From positions 1 through 64,000 of the forward strand of contig NZ_QBFD01000002.1 of NCBI RefSeq assembly GCF_003335585.1: DNA of 64,000 nucleotides. Direction: 5' to 3'. Origin of the DNA: Sulfitobacter sp. DFL-14 (GTDB taxonomy: Bacteria > Pseudomonadota > Alphaproteobacteria > Rhodobacterales > Rhodobacteraceae). Shown one piece after another: positions 18,702 to 27,075 of this stretch. The translations under genes and the position numbers were made by a program. Within the stretch, counting starts at the first letter, position 1; each line of letters opens with the position of its first letter. Under the pieces are notes generated by a model. That model had not been told where the DNA came from. It saw nothing but the letters and a program-made list of their open reading frames with translations, and did no database searches.

Positions 18702-18717
18702 GAAAATGCACATAAAT
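18697..18717. promoter_or_regulatory. Putative shared operator, site A (leuC start)
   Basis: TTCATGAAAATGCA followed by CATAAAT matches the consensus (A/T)GCAT-N4-ATGCA plus AT-rich tail seen at four other sites in 26.3-33.2 kb. It covers the leuC start codon in the leuC/hyuB divergent region, so a bound protein could block leuCD expression directly. Confidence 0.5.
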
Positions 18718-18939
18718 GTCCCAAGGCCCAAATGCAACAGAATGTCCCGCCGCGGCAGCGCCCTGTCCGGCGGAGATGGTAACCCGAAGGGGGTGTCGTG
18801 CCGGTTGTCGAAATTCACCTGACCGACGGAGTTCCGGCTGCGGTGAACGCCAGTCCCGTCGGGCCTGCCGTCATTCCACACCACCGCCGCGACAAGGTCC
18901 ATGACATCGCCAGGGGGCGCAGAAGACAAGAGGCAGGCC

Positions 18940-20634
18940 ATGGCCGAGATTGACCCGATCACCCTCGCCGTGCTGGCGGGACGGATGGAACAGATCGCCG
19001 ATGAGATGGATGCGACCCTGTTCCGCGCGGCCTTCAACCCGATCATTGCAGAGGCGCATGACGCCAGCCATGGCCTTTATCACGCATCCACGGGTGACAC
19101 GCTGGTACAGGGCAAATCCGGGCTGCCGATCTTTGTCGGCGTCATGGCATTCGCGGTCAAGGCGGTCATCGACAAGGCCGCCGCCGACGGCGATCTGGCC
19201 GATGGCGACATCTATATCTTCAACGACGCGCATATCGGGGGCACCCATCTGTCGGATATGCGGCTGGTGCGGCCCTATTATCGCGATGGCAAGCTGTTCT
19301 GTTACCTCGCCTCGGTCGGGCATTGGCATGATGTGGGGGGTGCGGTGCCGGGCAATTACAACCCGGCAGCGACGGATGTGTTTCAGGAAGCCTTCAACCT
19401 GCCCCCGGTCAAGCTGGCCCGCGCGGGCGAGATCAACCAGGACATCATCGATATCCTGCTGCGCAACACCCGCCTGCCGCAATCGGCAATGGGTGATCTG
19501 AACGGCCAGCTTGGCGCGCTGGATCTTGGCATCCGGCGGATGGATGAACTGCTGGACGCCTATGGCGCCGACACGGTGCGCGCGGCACTGGATGCCCTGG
19601 GCGACCGGGCGGAAGCCTTGATGCGCGCCGAGTTGGAGGGGCTGCCCGATGGCCGCTGGGAGGCGATGGATTACCTCGACAATGACGGTATCACCGATGA
19701 GCCGCTGGCCATCCGGGTCGCGCTGGAAATCAATGGCGATGAAATGGTGCTGGATTTTGCAGGCTCCGCCCCGCAATGCGCGGGGCCGGTGAACATCGCC
19801 CTGCCCACCACCGTTGCCGCCGCCTATGTGGCGATCAAACATGTCTTTCCGATGCTGCCCGCCAATGCAGGTGTGATGCGCCCCATCGACGTGCGGGTGC
19901 CGGAAGGGTCGATGCTGGCCGCGCAGTTCCCTGCGCCCACCGGCGGCTATACGGAGACGATCCTGCGGATGATCGACGTGATATTCTCTGCTGCCGCCCA
20001 GGCGGCACCGGACCGGATCGTCGCCAATGCCTATGGCACGATCAACGCGCTGTCGATTGCGGGCAAGCGCAGTGACGGGCGGCCCTGGGTCATGTTCAGC
20101 TTTTACGGCGGCGGGCACGGCGCATCGCTGGAGGGTGACGGACTGAACCACGGCAATGCGCCGATCTCCACCGCCACCATTCCGCCGATGGAGATATTGG
20201 AAAGCGTTTATCCCGTGATGTTCCGGCAATGGGCCCTGCGCCCGGACAGTGCGGGCGATGGCATGCATCGCGGCGGGCTGGGGGCCATCTATGAAATTGA
20301 GGTACTGGAAGAGAATGGCGCGGAGGCCTTCCTGTTTGGTGAACGCGGGCGGTTCGCGCCCAAGGGGATCGCGGGCGGGGCGAACGCGGCATTGAACGTG
20401 TTCTCCTATGCGACCGACGAAGGTTTCGCGCATCCGCCGCTGGTCTCGAAGATGCGGGGCATCAAGCTGCGGCAGGGGCAGTCGGTGCGGCTGGAGACTC
20501 CCGGCGGCGGCGGCTATGGCCCTGCCGCCGACCGTGCCGCCACCGCCGTGGCGCGTGACGTGGCGCGCGGATTGATGTCTGCCGAACATGCGGATGAAGC
20601 CTATGGCCAGGCCTGGCGGGAGGTCACCATATGA
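18940..20634 (+). CDS. Hydantoinase B / oxoprolinase-type subunit
   Basis: This 564-residue protein of the HyuB (Hydantoinase_B) family is the partner of HyuA in ATP-dependent opening of hydantoins, 5-oxoproline or related lactams and ketones. Family patterns include DPITLAVLAGRMEQIADEM at the start, FNDAHIGGTHLSDM near 90-105 and SFYGGGHGASLEGDG in the C-terminal third, ending with ETPGGGGYG. The ATG at 18940 is preceded by AAGAGGCAGG and begins where homologues begin; an upstream ATG at 18901 is possible. The last four bases overlap the hyuA start. The substrate is not predictable from sequence. Confidence 0.88.
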   Translation: MAEIDPITLAVLAGRMEQIADEMDATLFRAAFNPIIAEAHDASHGLYHASTGDTLVQGKSGLPIFVGVMAFAVKAVIDKAAADGDLADGDIYIFNDAHIGGTHLSDMRLVRPYYRDGKLFCYLASVGHWHDVGGAVPGNYNPAATDVFQEAFNLPPVKLARAGEINQDIIDILLRNTRLPQSAMGDLNGQLGALDLGIRRMDELLDAYGADTVRAALDALGDRAEALMRAELEGLPDGRWEAMDYLDNDGITDEPLAIRVALEINGDEMVLDFAGSAPQCAGPVNIALPTTVAAAYVAIKHVFPMLPANAGVMRPIDVRVPEGSMLAAQFPAPTGGYTETILRMIDVIFSAAAQAAPDRIVANAYGTINALSIAGKRSDGRPWVMFSFYGGGHGASLEGDGLNHGNAPISTATIPPMEILESVYPVMFRQWALRPDSAGDGMHRGGLGAIYEIEVLEENGAEAFLFGERGRFAPKGIAGGANAALNVFSYATDEGFAHPPLVSKMRGIKLRQGQSVRLETPGGGGYGPAADRAATAVARDVARGLMSAEHADEAYGQAWREVTI

Positions 20635-22679
20635 AGATCGTCGGCGTCGATGTGGGCGGCACCTTTACGGATGTCTTTGTCCTGAACGAAGCGGACGGCA
20701 CCGCTGCGGTCGCCAAGGTTCCCACCACGCGCCCGGATCAATCGGGCGGTTTCCTGACCGGGATCGGCGAACAGGTGGAAGACCTTTCCGATATCTCGGT
20801 TGTGGTTCACGGCACGACGGCAGGCACCAATGCCCTGCTGGAACGCAAGGGCGCGAAGGTCGGCGTGATCACCACGCAAGGCCTGCGCGACGTGCTGGAA
20901 ATGCGCCGCCGGGACCGGCCCCGCACCTGGGGTCTGCGCGGGGATTTCGAACCGGTGGTGGACCGGCGGTATCGTCTGGAAGTGCCGGAACGCACGCTGG
21001 CGGATGGCACGATCCGCACGCCCGTCGATCTGGACGCCGTGCGCGTGGCGGCAACCACGCTTGCCGGTCAGGGCTGCGCCGCCATCGCCATCCTCTTTGC
21101 CAATTCCTATGCCAATCCCGCGAACGAAGCGCTGGCGGTTCAGGCCGTGCGTGCCATCTGGCCCAATGAACATGTCTCCTGCTCCTCGGAAATCCTGCCG
21201 GAAATCCGCGAGTTCGAACGTTTCTCCACCACCGCGCTGAACGCCTATCTGCAACCGGAAGTCTCCGGCTATCTCGACCGGCTGGAAACCGCGCTGAAGC
21301 AGGGCGGGTTCGGCGGCGAATTCATGATCGTGCAGTCCAATGGCGGTGTGATGGCTGTCGATACCGCCTGCAAGGTGCCGGTGCGCACCGCATTGTCAGG
21401 GCCTGCGGCGGGGGTGATAGCGGCGGGCTATATCGCCTCCACCGCCGGCTTTCCCGATGTGATCACCGGCGACATGGGCGGCACGTCTTTCGATGTGTCG
21501 CTGATTGCGGGCGGGCAATCCATGCTGTCCCCGCAAACCTCCATCGACTTCGGCATGGTGGTACGCACCCCGATGATCGAGATCACCACCATCGGTGCCG
21601 GCGGCGGCTCCATCGCCTGGGTGGACAAGGGCGGGCTGCTGAACATCGGCCCTGAAAGCGCGGGGTCAAACCCCGGACCGGTGGCCTATGGGCTGGGCAA
21701 TGACCGGCCCACCGTGACCGACGCCAATGTGGTGCTGGGCCGGATCGACCCGGACAATCCCATCGGCGGCAAGCTGACACGGCTGGATGTGGAAGCGGCA
21801 GCACGGGCCATCGACGCCCATGTGGGCGCGCCGCTGAATCTCGACACCCATCAGGCGGCAGAGGCAATCCTGCGCGTCGCCAACAGCCGCATGGCGGGGG
21901 CAATCCGGCTGGTCAGCATCGAACGCGGGTTTGACCCGAAACGCTTTGCCTTCATGCCCTTTGGTGGCGGCGGTGCACTGCATGCGGGTGCCATGCTGGC
22001 CGAGGTCGGCATCGCCCGCGCCATCGTGCCGCGGTATCCGGGGGTGACATCCGCCATGGGCTGCGTGATCGCGGACATGCGGCAGGACTTTGTCCAGACA
22101 ATCAACGCGCTGGTCGATCAGCTGGACACAGCGGTGCTTACCGGTTTCATGCAGGATCACGTCGACCGGGGCATGGCGATGCTGCGGGCGGCACAAACCA
22201 CCTTCGAGGCGCGAAAGGTCAACTTCGAGCTGGACATGGCCTATATCGGTCAGACCCATACGGTTGCCGTCCCGCTGGAAGTAACGGTCGGGGATGGCAC
22301 CGTGCTGCCCCCTGCCAGGGCACAGATCGAGGCCGCATTCGACGCCGCCTATACCGCGACATTCGGGCGGCTCTTGAAGAACGGTGTGCGGCGCGTCCTG
22401 AACCTGCGCTCGGCCGTGACGGGCATCCGGCCAAAGTTCGATCTGGAAACGCTGGCCCCCAAGGGCACCAGGATAGCTGACCCCAGGGCCACGCGCCGCG
22501 TTCATTTCGGCGATACCTGGCGCGACACGGCGATCTACGACCGGCTTGCCCTGCCTGTGGGCACCGAAATCACCGGCCCCGCGATCCTGGAACAACCCGA
22601 TACCACGGTGCTGATCGAACCGGGGCTGAAAGGGCGCGTGGATCGCTTTGGCAACACCATCATCACAGGTGACAGATGA
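20631..22679 (+). CDS. Hydantoinase A / oxoprolinase-type ATPase subunit
   Basis: This 682-residue protein of the HyuA family (Hydant_A_N plus Hydantoinase_A) has an actin/HSP70-type ATPase fold: phosphate loop GVDVGGTFTDVFVL at 5-18, a second loop GDMGGTSFDVSL near 280 and GAGGGSIAWVD near 322. It should couple ATP hydrolysis to ring opening together with HyuB. The overlapping ATGA with hyuB shows co-translation. The pair is followed by an isochorismatase-fold hydrolase, an order that recalls hydantoin to N-carbamoyl amino acid to amino acid, but that hydrolase lacks the usual Cys. Confidence 0.9.
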   Translation: MKIVGVDVGGTFTDVFVLNEADGTAAVAKVPTTRPDQSGGFLTGIGEQVEDLSDISVVVHGTTAGTNALLERKGAKVGVITTQGLRDVLEMRRRDRPRTWGLRGDFEPVVDRRYRLEVPERTLADGTIRTPVDLDAVRVAATTLAGQGCAAIAILFANSYANPANEALAVQAVRAIWPNEHVSCSSEILPEIREFERFSTTALNAYLQPEVSGYLDRLETALKQGGFGGEFMIVQSNGGVMAVDTACKVPVRTALSGPAAGVIAAGYIASTAGFPDVITGDMGGTSFDVSLIAGGQSMLSPQTSIDFGMVVRTPMIEITTIGAGGGSIAWVDKGGLLNIGPESAGSNPGPVAYGLGNDRPTVTDANVVLGRIDPDNPIGGKLTRLDVEAAARAIDAHVGAPLNLDTHQAAEAILRVANSRMAGAIRLVSIERGFDPKRFAFMPFGGGGALHAGAMLAEVGIARAIVPRYPGVTSAMGCVIADMRQDFVQTINALVDQLDTAVLTGFMQDHVDRGMAMLRAAQTTFEARKVNFELDMAYIGQTHTVAVPLEVTVGDGTVLPPARAQIEAAFDAAYTATFGRLLKNGVRRVLNLRSAVTGIRPKFDLETLAPKGTRIADPRATRRVHFGDTWRDTAIYDRLALPVGTEITGPAILEQPDTTVLIEPGLKGRVDRFGNTIITGDR

Positions 22680-22695
22680 CGAAGGCGAAGATGAC

Positions 22696-23313
22696 ATGAG
22701 CCATCCCGAAACATGGGACCTGACCAGAACGGCCCTGCTGACAATCGACCTGCAAAACGACTTCATCCATCCCGATGGTGCCTATGGCCGCGCCGGTCAG
22801 GGCGCAGACAGTATCGCCGCCCTGCCCGACCGCATCGCGCCGCTGGTGCGCGCGCTGCGGGCGCGGGGCGGCACCTATATCTCGGCCCAGTTCACCCTGG
22901 TGCCCGGGCCGCAGGGCGCGCCACTGATCGCACCCCACCTGAAACAGCTGCGCCCCTTCCTGACCAAGGGGGACTTTGCCCCCGGCGGCTTTGGCCACAG
23001 GATCGTCGATATTTTGCACCCGGCGGATTACGTGGTGGAAAAGGTGGCCTATTCCGCCTTCTACCAGACCCGGCTGGAATACATCATGCGTGCCCTCGGC
23101 CTGGAACATCTGATCGTGGGGGGCATCGTCACAAACGGCGGCGTCGCCTCCACCCTGCGGGACGCGCATCTGCGTGATATTGAAACCTGCATGCTGAGTG
23201 ACGGCTGCGCCGCCTTCCGCGACGATGTGCATGAGGCAACGCTGCTGTCGCTCGGCACGGTGACGCACCAGATGACCTGCGCCGAGGCGCTGAAACTGTT
23301 GGAGGACGCATGA
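22696..23313 (+). CDS. Isochorismatase-fold hydrolase lacking the usual catalytic cysteine
   Basis: This 205-residue protein of the cysteine-hydrolase/isochorismatase superfamily has the Asp of the triad in LTIDLQNDFIHPDG (about residue 19) and the Lys in VVEKVAYSAFYQTRLE. The position normally occupied by the nucleophilic Cys (T-N-x-C-V-x-x-T) reads TNGGVAST, so Gly replaces Cys. True isochorismatases such as PhzD also lack Cys and use Asp/Lys chemistry, so it could act on a vinyl ether or related substrate rather than as an N-carbamoyl amidase. The ATG at 22696 follows GAAGGCGAAG. The end overlaps the next start by 4 bases. Confidence 0.82.
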   Translation: MSHPETWDLTRTALLTIDLQNDFIHPDGAYGRAGQGADSIAALPDRIAPLVRALRARGGTYISAQFTLVPGPQGAPLIAPHLKQLRPFLTKGDFAPGGFGHRIVDILHPADYVVEKVAYSAFYQTRLEYIMRALGLEHLIVGGIVTNGGVASTLRDAHLRDIETCMLSDGCAAFRDDVHEATLLSLGTVTHQMTCAEALKLLEDA

Positions 23314-24167
23314 CCCTGAAATCGCGGCTTGGCACCGGCAAGATCCTCGTCGCCCCCGGCGTCTATGACGGGCTTACCGCCTCCATCGCCCAGGCGGCGG
23401 GGTTCGAGGCGCTGTATCTGTCGGGTGCGGCCCTGGCCTATACAAGGCTCGGGCGACCCGACATCGGGCTGACCTCGGTCACCGAAATGGCCGATACCAT
23501 GGCGCTGATCGCCGACCGTGTGGAACTGCCGGTGATCATCGACGCCGACACCGGCTTCGGCAATGCGCTGAACGCCCAGCGCACGATGCGGCAATATGAG
23601 CGCGCAGGCGCCGCAGCACTGCAGATCGAGGATCAGACCTATCCCAAGCGCTGCGGGCATCTGAAGGACAAGACACTGATCAGCGCTGCGGAAATGGCCG
23701 GGAAAATCCGTGCCATGACCGACGCCCGCCGCTCCGAGGATACGCTGATCGTGGCCCGGACCGATGCCATCGCGGTCGAAGGGTCCGGGGCGGCCACAGA
23801 CCGGGCAGAAGCCTATCTCGAAGCCGGTGCCGACGTTCTGTTCATCGAAGCGCCCCAGAGCCGCGCGCAGTTGCAGGCGATCACGGCACAGTTCAAGGGC
23901 CGCGTGCCGCTGCTGGCCAATATGGTCGAAGGCGGCGCAACCCCGATGCATGATGCCGGTGACCTGGAAACCCTGGGCTTTTCACTGGTGATCTTTCCCG
24001 GCGGCATCGTGCGCGCACTGGCCCGGACGGCACAGGACTATTACGCCAGCCTCGCGACCCACGGAACCAACGCGCCCTTCGCCGGACGGATGCATGATTT
24101 CGACGGGTTGAACGAGGTGATCGGCACCGCCGAGATGCTCGCGCGCGGCAAAACCTATGAAGGCTGA
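23310..24167 (+). CDS. Isocitrate lyase/PEP mutase family C-C lyase
   Basis: This 285-residue TIM-barrel lyase has the active-site loop KRCGH at 113-117, the Mg-binding IIDADTGFGN at 76-85 and QIEDQ at 105-109. That loop distinguishes C-C lyases (methylisocitrate lyase, 2,3-dimethylmalate lyase, oxaloacetate hydrolase) from PEP mutases. It would split a 2-substituted malate or isocitrate into pyruvate, glyoxylate or similar plus a second acid. Translational coupling with the hydrolase and proximity to the LeuCD-like hydro-lyase fit a dimethylmalate-type ending of a ring-degradation pathway. 2-Methylisocitrate is the main alternative. Confidence 0.85.
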   Translation: MTLKSRLGTGKILVAPGVYDGLTASIAQAAGFEALYLSGAALAYTRLGRPDIGLTSVTEMADTMALIADRVELPVIIDADTGFGNALNAQRTMRQYERAGAAALQIEDQTYPKRCGHLKDKTLISAAEMAGKIRAMTDARRSEDTLIVARTDAIAVEGSGAATDRAEAYLEAGADVLFIEAPQSRAQLQAITAQFKGRVPLLANMVEGGATPMHDAGDLETLGFSLVIFPGGIVRALARTAQDYYASLATHGTNAPFAGRMHDFDGLNEVIGTAEMLARGKTYEG

Positions 24168-24187
24168 TATCCTTGGCAGGTCAGGCC

Positions 24188-24220
24188 GGGGGCGCTGCCC
24201 CCGACGCCGCAAGCGGCGTC
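24188..24220 (+). terminator. Double hairpin terminator after the hyu-lyase operon
   Basis: Two adjacent perfect hairpins, GGGGGC-GCT-GCCCCC (24188-24202) and GACGCCGC-AA-GCGGCGTC (24203-24220), are followed by TCCCCCGGTATATTT, whose CCCCCGG can also pair with the upstream CCGGGGG. They lie 20 bases after the lyase stop codon, before the convergent Rieske genes. Confidence 0.75.
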
Positions 24221-24237
24221 TCCCCCGGTATATTTAG

Positions 24238-24284
24238 GGAACAATGAAACGGACAATGGCGCATCATGCCACATTCATTGTTCC
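24238..24284. repeat. Inverted repeat in convergent intergenic region
   Basis: GGAACAATGAA (24238-24248) and TTCATTGTTCC (24274-24284) form a perfect 11-bp stem with a 25-base loop. It probably acts as a terminator for the leftward Rieske operon or stabilises transcript ends. Confidence 0.6.
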
Positions 24285-24349
24285 GCAAATACACGGGGTT
24301 TGGGGTAAAGCCCCAAGACTTTTTAGATCGAATGCGGCGCAGCCGCTCC

Positions 24350-24823
24350 TTATGGCAGCAGCTGAATGTTGCGGAAGGCCGCGTCGCAATTCACGATATC
24401 CACCCTTTTGTTGGCGATCCTGAGCGATCCGTCGACCAGCGCGAGGTCGTGTTTCGCGGTCAGCGCCAGCAATTGCTGTTCGTCCAGCCGCGTCTCGACG
24501 TAATGCATGAAAGTGGTGGTAGCGAAGCTGTCGCCGTTCATCTCGTCCACGAAGGGGCGCTGGAGCACGTGGTGGCAGCGGCTTTTGGGTTTCTGGCTGA
24601 AGGTGCGCGCGCCGTTGAGACGCTCCACCCGCAGTTTCAGCATGAAGAGATCCTCATACATCAGCGACGTGACGTTCAGCGGGTCGGTCTGCTGATAATC
24701 CAGCGGCATCCAGTAGTGGCCGTCGGGCAGCCAGAGCGCCAGCCATTCGGTATAGCGGCCCTCGTCCAGCATCCGTGCCTCATCATAGATGAAGTCGATC
24801 ACCTGTTCCCTGGTCACGCTCAT
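24350..24823 (-). CDS. Aromatic-ring-hydroxylating dioxygenase beta subunit
   Basis: This 157-residue protein of the NTF2/SnoaL-like ring-hydroxylating beta family plays a structural role in alpha3beta3 Rieske oxygenases. Family features are the start VIDFIYDEARMLDEGRYTEWLALW, the WMPLDY segment and the arginine-rich R-V-E-R-L stretch. The ATG at 24823 overlaps the stop of the alpha subunit gene. No reductase or ferredoxin gene is present in the window, so electron donors must be encoded elsewhere. Confidence 0.9.
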   Translation of the reverse strand: MSVTREQVIDFIYDEARMLDEGRYTEWLALWLPDGHYWMPLDYQQTDPLNVTSLMYEDLFMLKLRVERLNGARTFSQKPKSRCHHVLQRPFVDEMNGDSFATTTFMHYVETRLDEQQLLALTAKHDLALVDGSLRIANKRVDIVNCDAAFRNIQLLP

Positions 24824-26160
24824 TCTGCCGCCTCCCGTGCGGGGGCATCCCAGGTCATGAACCGCGCCCATGCGTCGAACTGGTTGCGCATCTGGCGCTC
24901 TGTCGTGCCGTTCTCCACCACCTCTTCGGAAAAATCCTCTTCGCCCGTCCGCAGCCGCTGGATGTTGACCCATTCCAGGCCGTCGGCCTCCAGCCCCTCC
25001 TGCGCGCGTTCGTACATCTCAAGGTCATCATGGCCGACGATGGAGGTGGGCGCGTTGATCATGCGGTTGTACATCGCCGTGCGGGCAGTCAGTTCATCGG
25101 GCGCATCGACCAGCCGGTAGATATAGCTTTCCACCAGGGTCTTGTTCGCCGCCAGCGGGATGAAGATGCGCAGCTGCTGGATCGGGCCCTTGATCATGAT
25201 GTTGGGGAAATAGACCGTGTTGTGGCGGTTCTCGTTCAGGATCGCCTTTGCCTTCTCCTCGCCATAGGTTTCCACCATCTTTTCGAAATAACCGGGGATC
25301 TGGGAATAATTGGAGTGGATCGAGTGGTTCACACCCGTATGCCCATGCCCGTTGGGCCAGGTGCGGATGCCCATGTTCTCGAAGAATTCGTAAGGGCTCA
25401 TGAAGGGCGCGATGATCTCCATTGCCGGGGGTTTGGGCGCGTCTTCGGGCAGGTTCAGCTCTTCGTAGAGCTTCACCGCGGTGCCTGCGGAGGATTCATG
25501 GGCCACCATCGGGTGGCAGGTGTCGGTCTGGTTCTCCACCAGCATTTTCCAGTTGCAATGGTGCATGTAGCGCAGCGGCGGGCCTGCGACCTCAAGCCGG
25601 CCGGCGGGGGAACGGTCCACCATGTTGTCGAGCGATGACAGGCTGTCGCCGAAGAAATCTTCGAATGAAATGCCCTCTTCGGCCAGACGGGCAAAGATGA
25701 AACCACGGTAGTTGCGCACCTCGCCCACGGCCTTCATGCCCCTGGCGCTCTCCGTCTGGTCGAGGCCGGTGTCGGCGTAGCCTTTCTTCAACGGGATCGC
25801 CAATAGGCACCCGTCGGTCTTGAAGGACCAGGCGTGATAGGGGCAGCGAAAGAACTTGCCGGTGTTGCCCTGCCGGTCGATGACGATCTTGGTGCCCTTG
25901 TGCGGACAGCGGTTGTAGAGAACATGGATGTCACCGGTGGAATGGCGCACCTGGATCACCGGTTGGTCGCCGATGGAGGTGGCGAAATAGTCACCCTTTT
26001 GCGGTGTCTGGCTTGCGTGACCGACAAAGACCCAGGCATTGGCAAAGACATGTTTCATCTCAAGCCGGAACACCTCCGGGTCGATATAGACATCGCGGTG
26101 GACCTGATGGCCCTCGAACAATGCAGCGGCGGCTGCGGGGTTACCGGAATACTTGCCCAT
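24820..26160 (-). CDS. Rieske aromatic-ring-hydroxylating dioxygenase alpha subunit
   Basis: This 446-residue catalytic subunit binds a Rieske [2Fe-2S] centre through Cys85 and His87 (CPHKG) and Cys106 and His109 (CPYHAW). It binds mononuclear iron through His216 and His221, with bridging Asp213 (NQTDTCHPMVAH) and a later Asp in GHDDLEMYE. All ligands are intact. AAGGAG precedes the ATG at 26160, which fits the N-terminus better than the longer reading. It would hydroxylate or dihydroxylate an aromatic or N-heteroaromatic substrate; specificity cannot be told. It is divergent from the MarR gene, with a putative operator in between. Confidence 0.93.
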   Translation of the reverse strand: MGKYSGNPAAAAALFEGHQVHRDVYIDPEVFRLEMKHVFANAWVFVGHASQTPQKGDYFATSIGDQPVIQVRHSTGDIHVLYNRCPHKGTKIVIDRQGNTGKFFRCPYHAWSFKTDGCLLAIPLKKGYADTGLDQTESARGMKAVGEVRNYRGFIFARLAEEGISFEDFFGDSLSSLDNMVDRSPAGRLEVAGPPLRYMHHCNWKMLVENQTDTCHPMVAHESSAGTAVKLYEELNLPEDAPKPPAMEIIAPFMSPYEFFENMGIRTWPNGHGHTGVNHSIHSNYSQIPGYFEKMVETYGEEKAKAILNENRHNTVYFPNIMIKGPIQQLRIFIPLAANKTLVESYIYRLVDAPDELTARTAMYNRMINAPTSIVGHDDLEMYERAQEGLEADGLEWVNIQRLRTGEEDFSEEVVENGTTERQMRNQFDAWARFMTWDAPAREAAE

Positions 26161-26346
26161 CGGGTGCTCCTTCAGATGTCCCGTGTCAGCCGGGCGGATC
26201 TGGCCCGGATGACGCAGATATGCGTGACCCTGCCGCTGGCGCATGCCGCCCCGGACGGGCCCAGGGTATCACCGATCTGCGCCGCGATGCGAAATTTGTC
26301 GATGCGGCCGAACATGGTCTCCATCGGCTGTTCCTTCATAACAACT

Positions 26347-26366
26347 AGCATGAAAAATCATATATT
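26347..26366. promoter_or_regulatory. Putative shared operator, site E (Rieske/MarR divergent region)
   Basis: AGCATGAAAAATCA followed by TATATT matches the shared (A/T)GCAT-N4-ATGCA motif with one base changed in the right half. It lies in the 302-base region 26161-26462 between the divergent Rieske and MarR genes. The surrounding AT-rich bases (about 26340-26395) are the likely promoters. Nothing else is seen in that gap. Confidence 0.55.
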
Positions 26367-26462
26367 AATCGTCAAGCCCTTTATGTGATCGCTGTGCTTC
26401 GCTACATTGTTCCAGGCAGGTTGCTGCTGAACCAGGGTGGCACACAGGAAGGAATTTTACGG

Positions 26463-26996
26463 ATGCAGGCACCGCGCGACGAGACCGTTTCAGAGGCGGC
26501 ACCCGGCTTTGTTTCGGACTATCTGCTGTACCTGCTGGCCGCTGCCAGCGAAGCGGCGAGCGCCCAGTTCCACCAGACCGTCCGCGCGGCGGGTCTGCGG
26601 GTCCCTGAATGGCGGGTGCTGGCCTGCCTGCTGGACGAAGACGGCGCGATGGTCACGCAACTGGCAACAGTTGCCCTGGCCGAACAGTCGCGGCTGACCC
26701 GGATCATCCTGCAAATGGAAAAGCGCGAACTTGTCGTCCGCCGCGGCGACGCCGCCGACAAGCGCAGGGTCCGGGTGCATCTGACGCCCCAAGGCCGGAG
26801 CCTGGCCACCAGGCTGGTCGCCGAAGCCAAGGTGCACGAGGCGGAACTGATCCGGACACTTTCCGGTGGCGACGGCGCGCGGCTGAAACCTGCATTGCGA
26901 TCCCTGCTGGCAGCGCTTGAACCGGGAACGCCCGAAACGGCACGGCGCGGGACAGGTCAGAAAACGGGTTCACAAGTCAAAGAAAATATGGATTAA
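26463..26996 (+). CDS. MarR family transcriptional regulator
   Basis: This 177-residue winged-helix regulator has the recognition region VTQLATVALAEQSRLTRIILQMEKRELVVRR (about 62-92) followed by the wing DAADKRRVRVHLTPQGR, as in MarR/HpaR-type repressors of aromatic catabolism. AGGAAGGAATTTTACGG places a ribosome binding site before the ATG. It is divergent from the Rieske operon and directly upstream of a TRAP operon. Its stop codon lies inside one copy of the shared operator motif (site B). It is the best local candidate for the protein that binds the five sites. The ligand is unknown. Confidence 0.9.
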   Translation: MQAPRDETVSEAAPGFVSDYLLYLLAAASEAASAQFHQTVRAAGLRVPEWRVLACLLDEDGAMVTQLATVALAEQSRLTRIILQMEKRELVVRRGDAADKRRVRVHLTPQGRSLATRLVAEAKVHEAELIRTLSGGDGARLKPALRSLLAALEPGTPETARRGTGQKTGSQVKENMD

Positions 26997-27013
26997 TGAA
27001 AATGCATATAAAT
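26993..27013. promoter_or_regulatory. Putative shared operator, site B (upstream of TRAP operon 1)
   Basis: TTAATGAAAATGCA followed by TATAAAT carries the full right half and spacer of the shared motif with a weaker left half. It overlaps the marR stop codon and lies 60-80 bases upstream of dctP. Confidence 0.55.
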
Positions 27014-27075
27014 TTCACGGCGGGTGAGTCCGGCTTTGTCGGCGACAGCCTCCGTGAAGAAAAAGGGAGTGAGAC

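Noticed and set aside
18871..20589. A 572-codon minus-strand frame
   Set aside because: It is the complement of hyuB, whose protein matches its family throughout.
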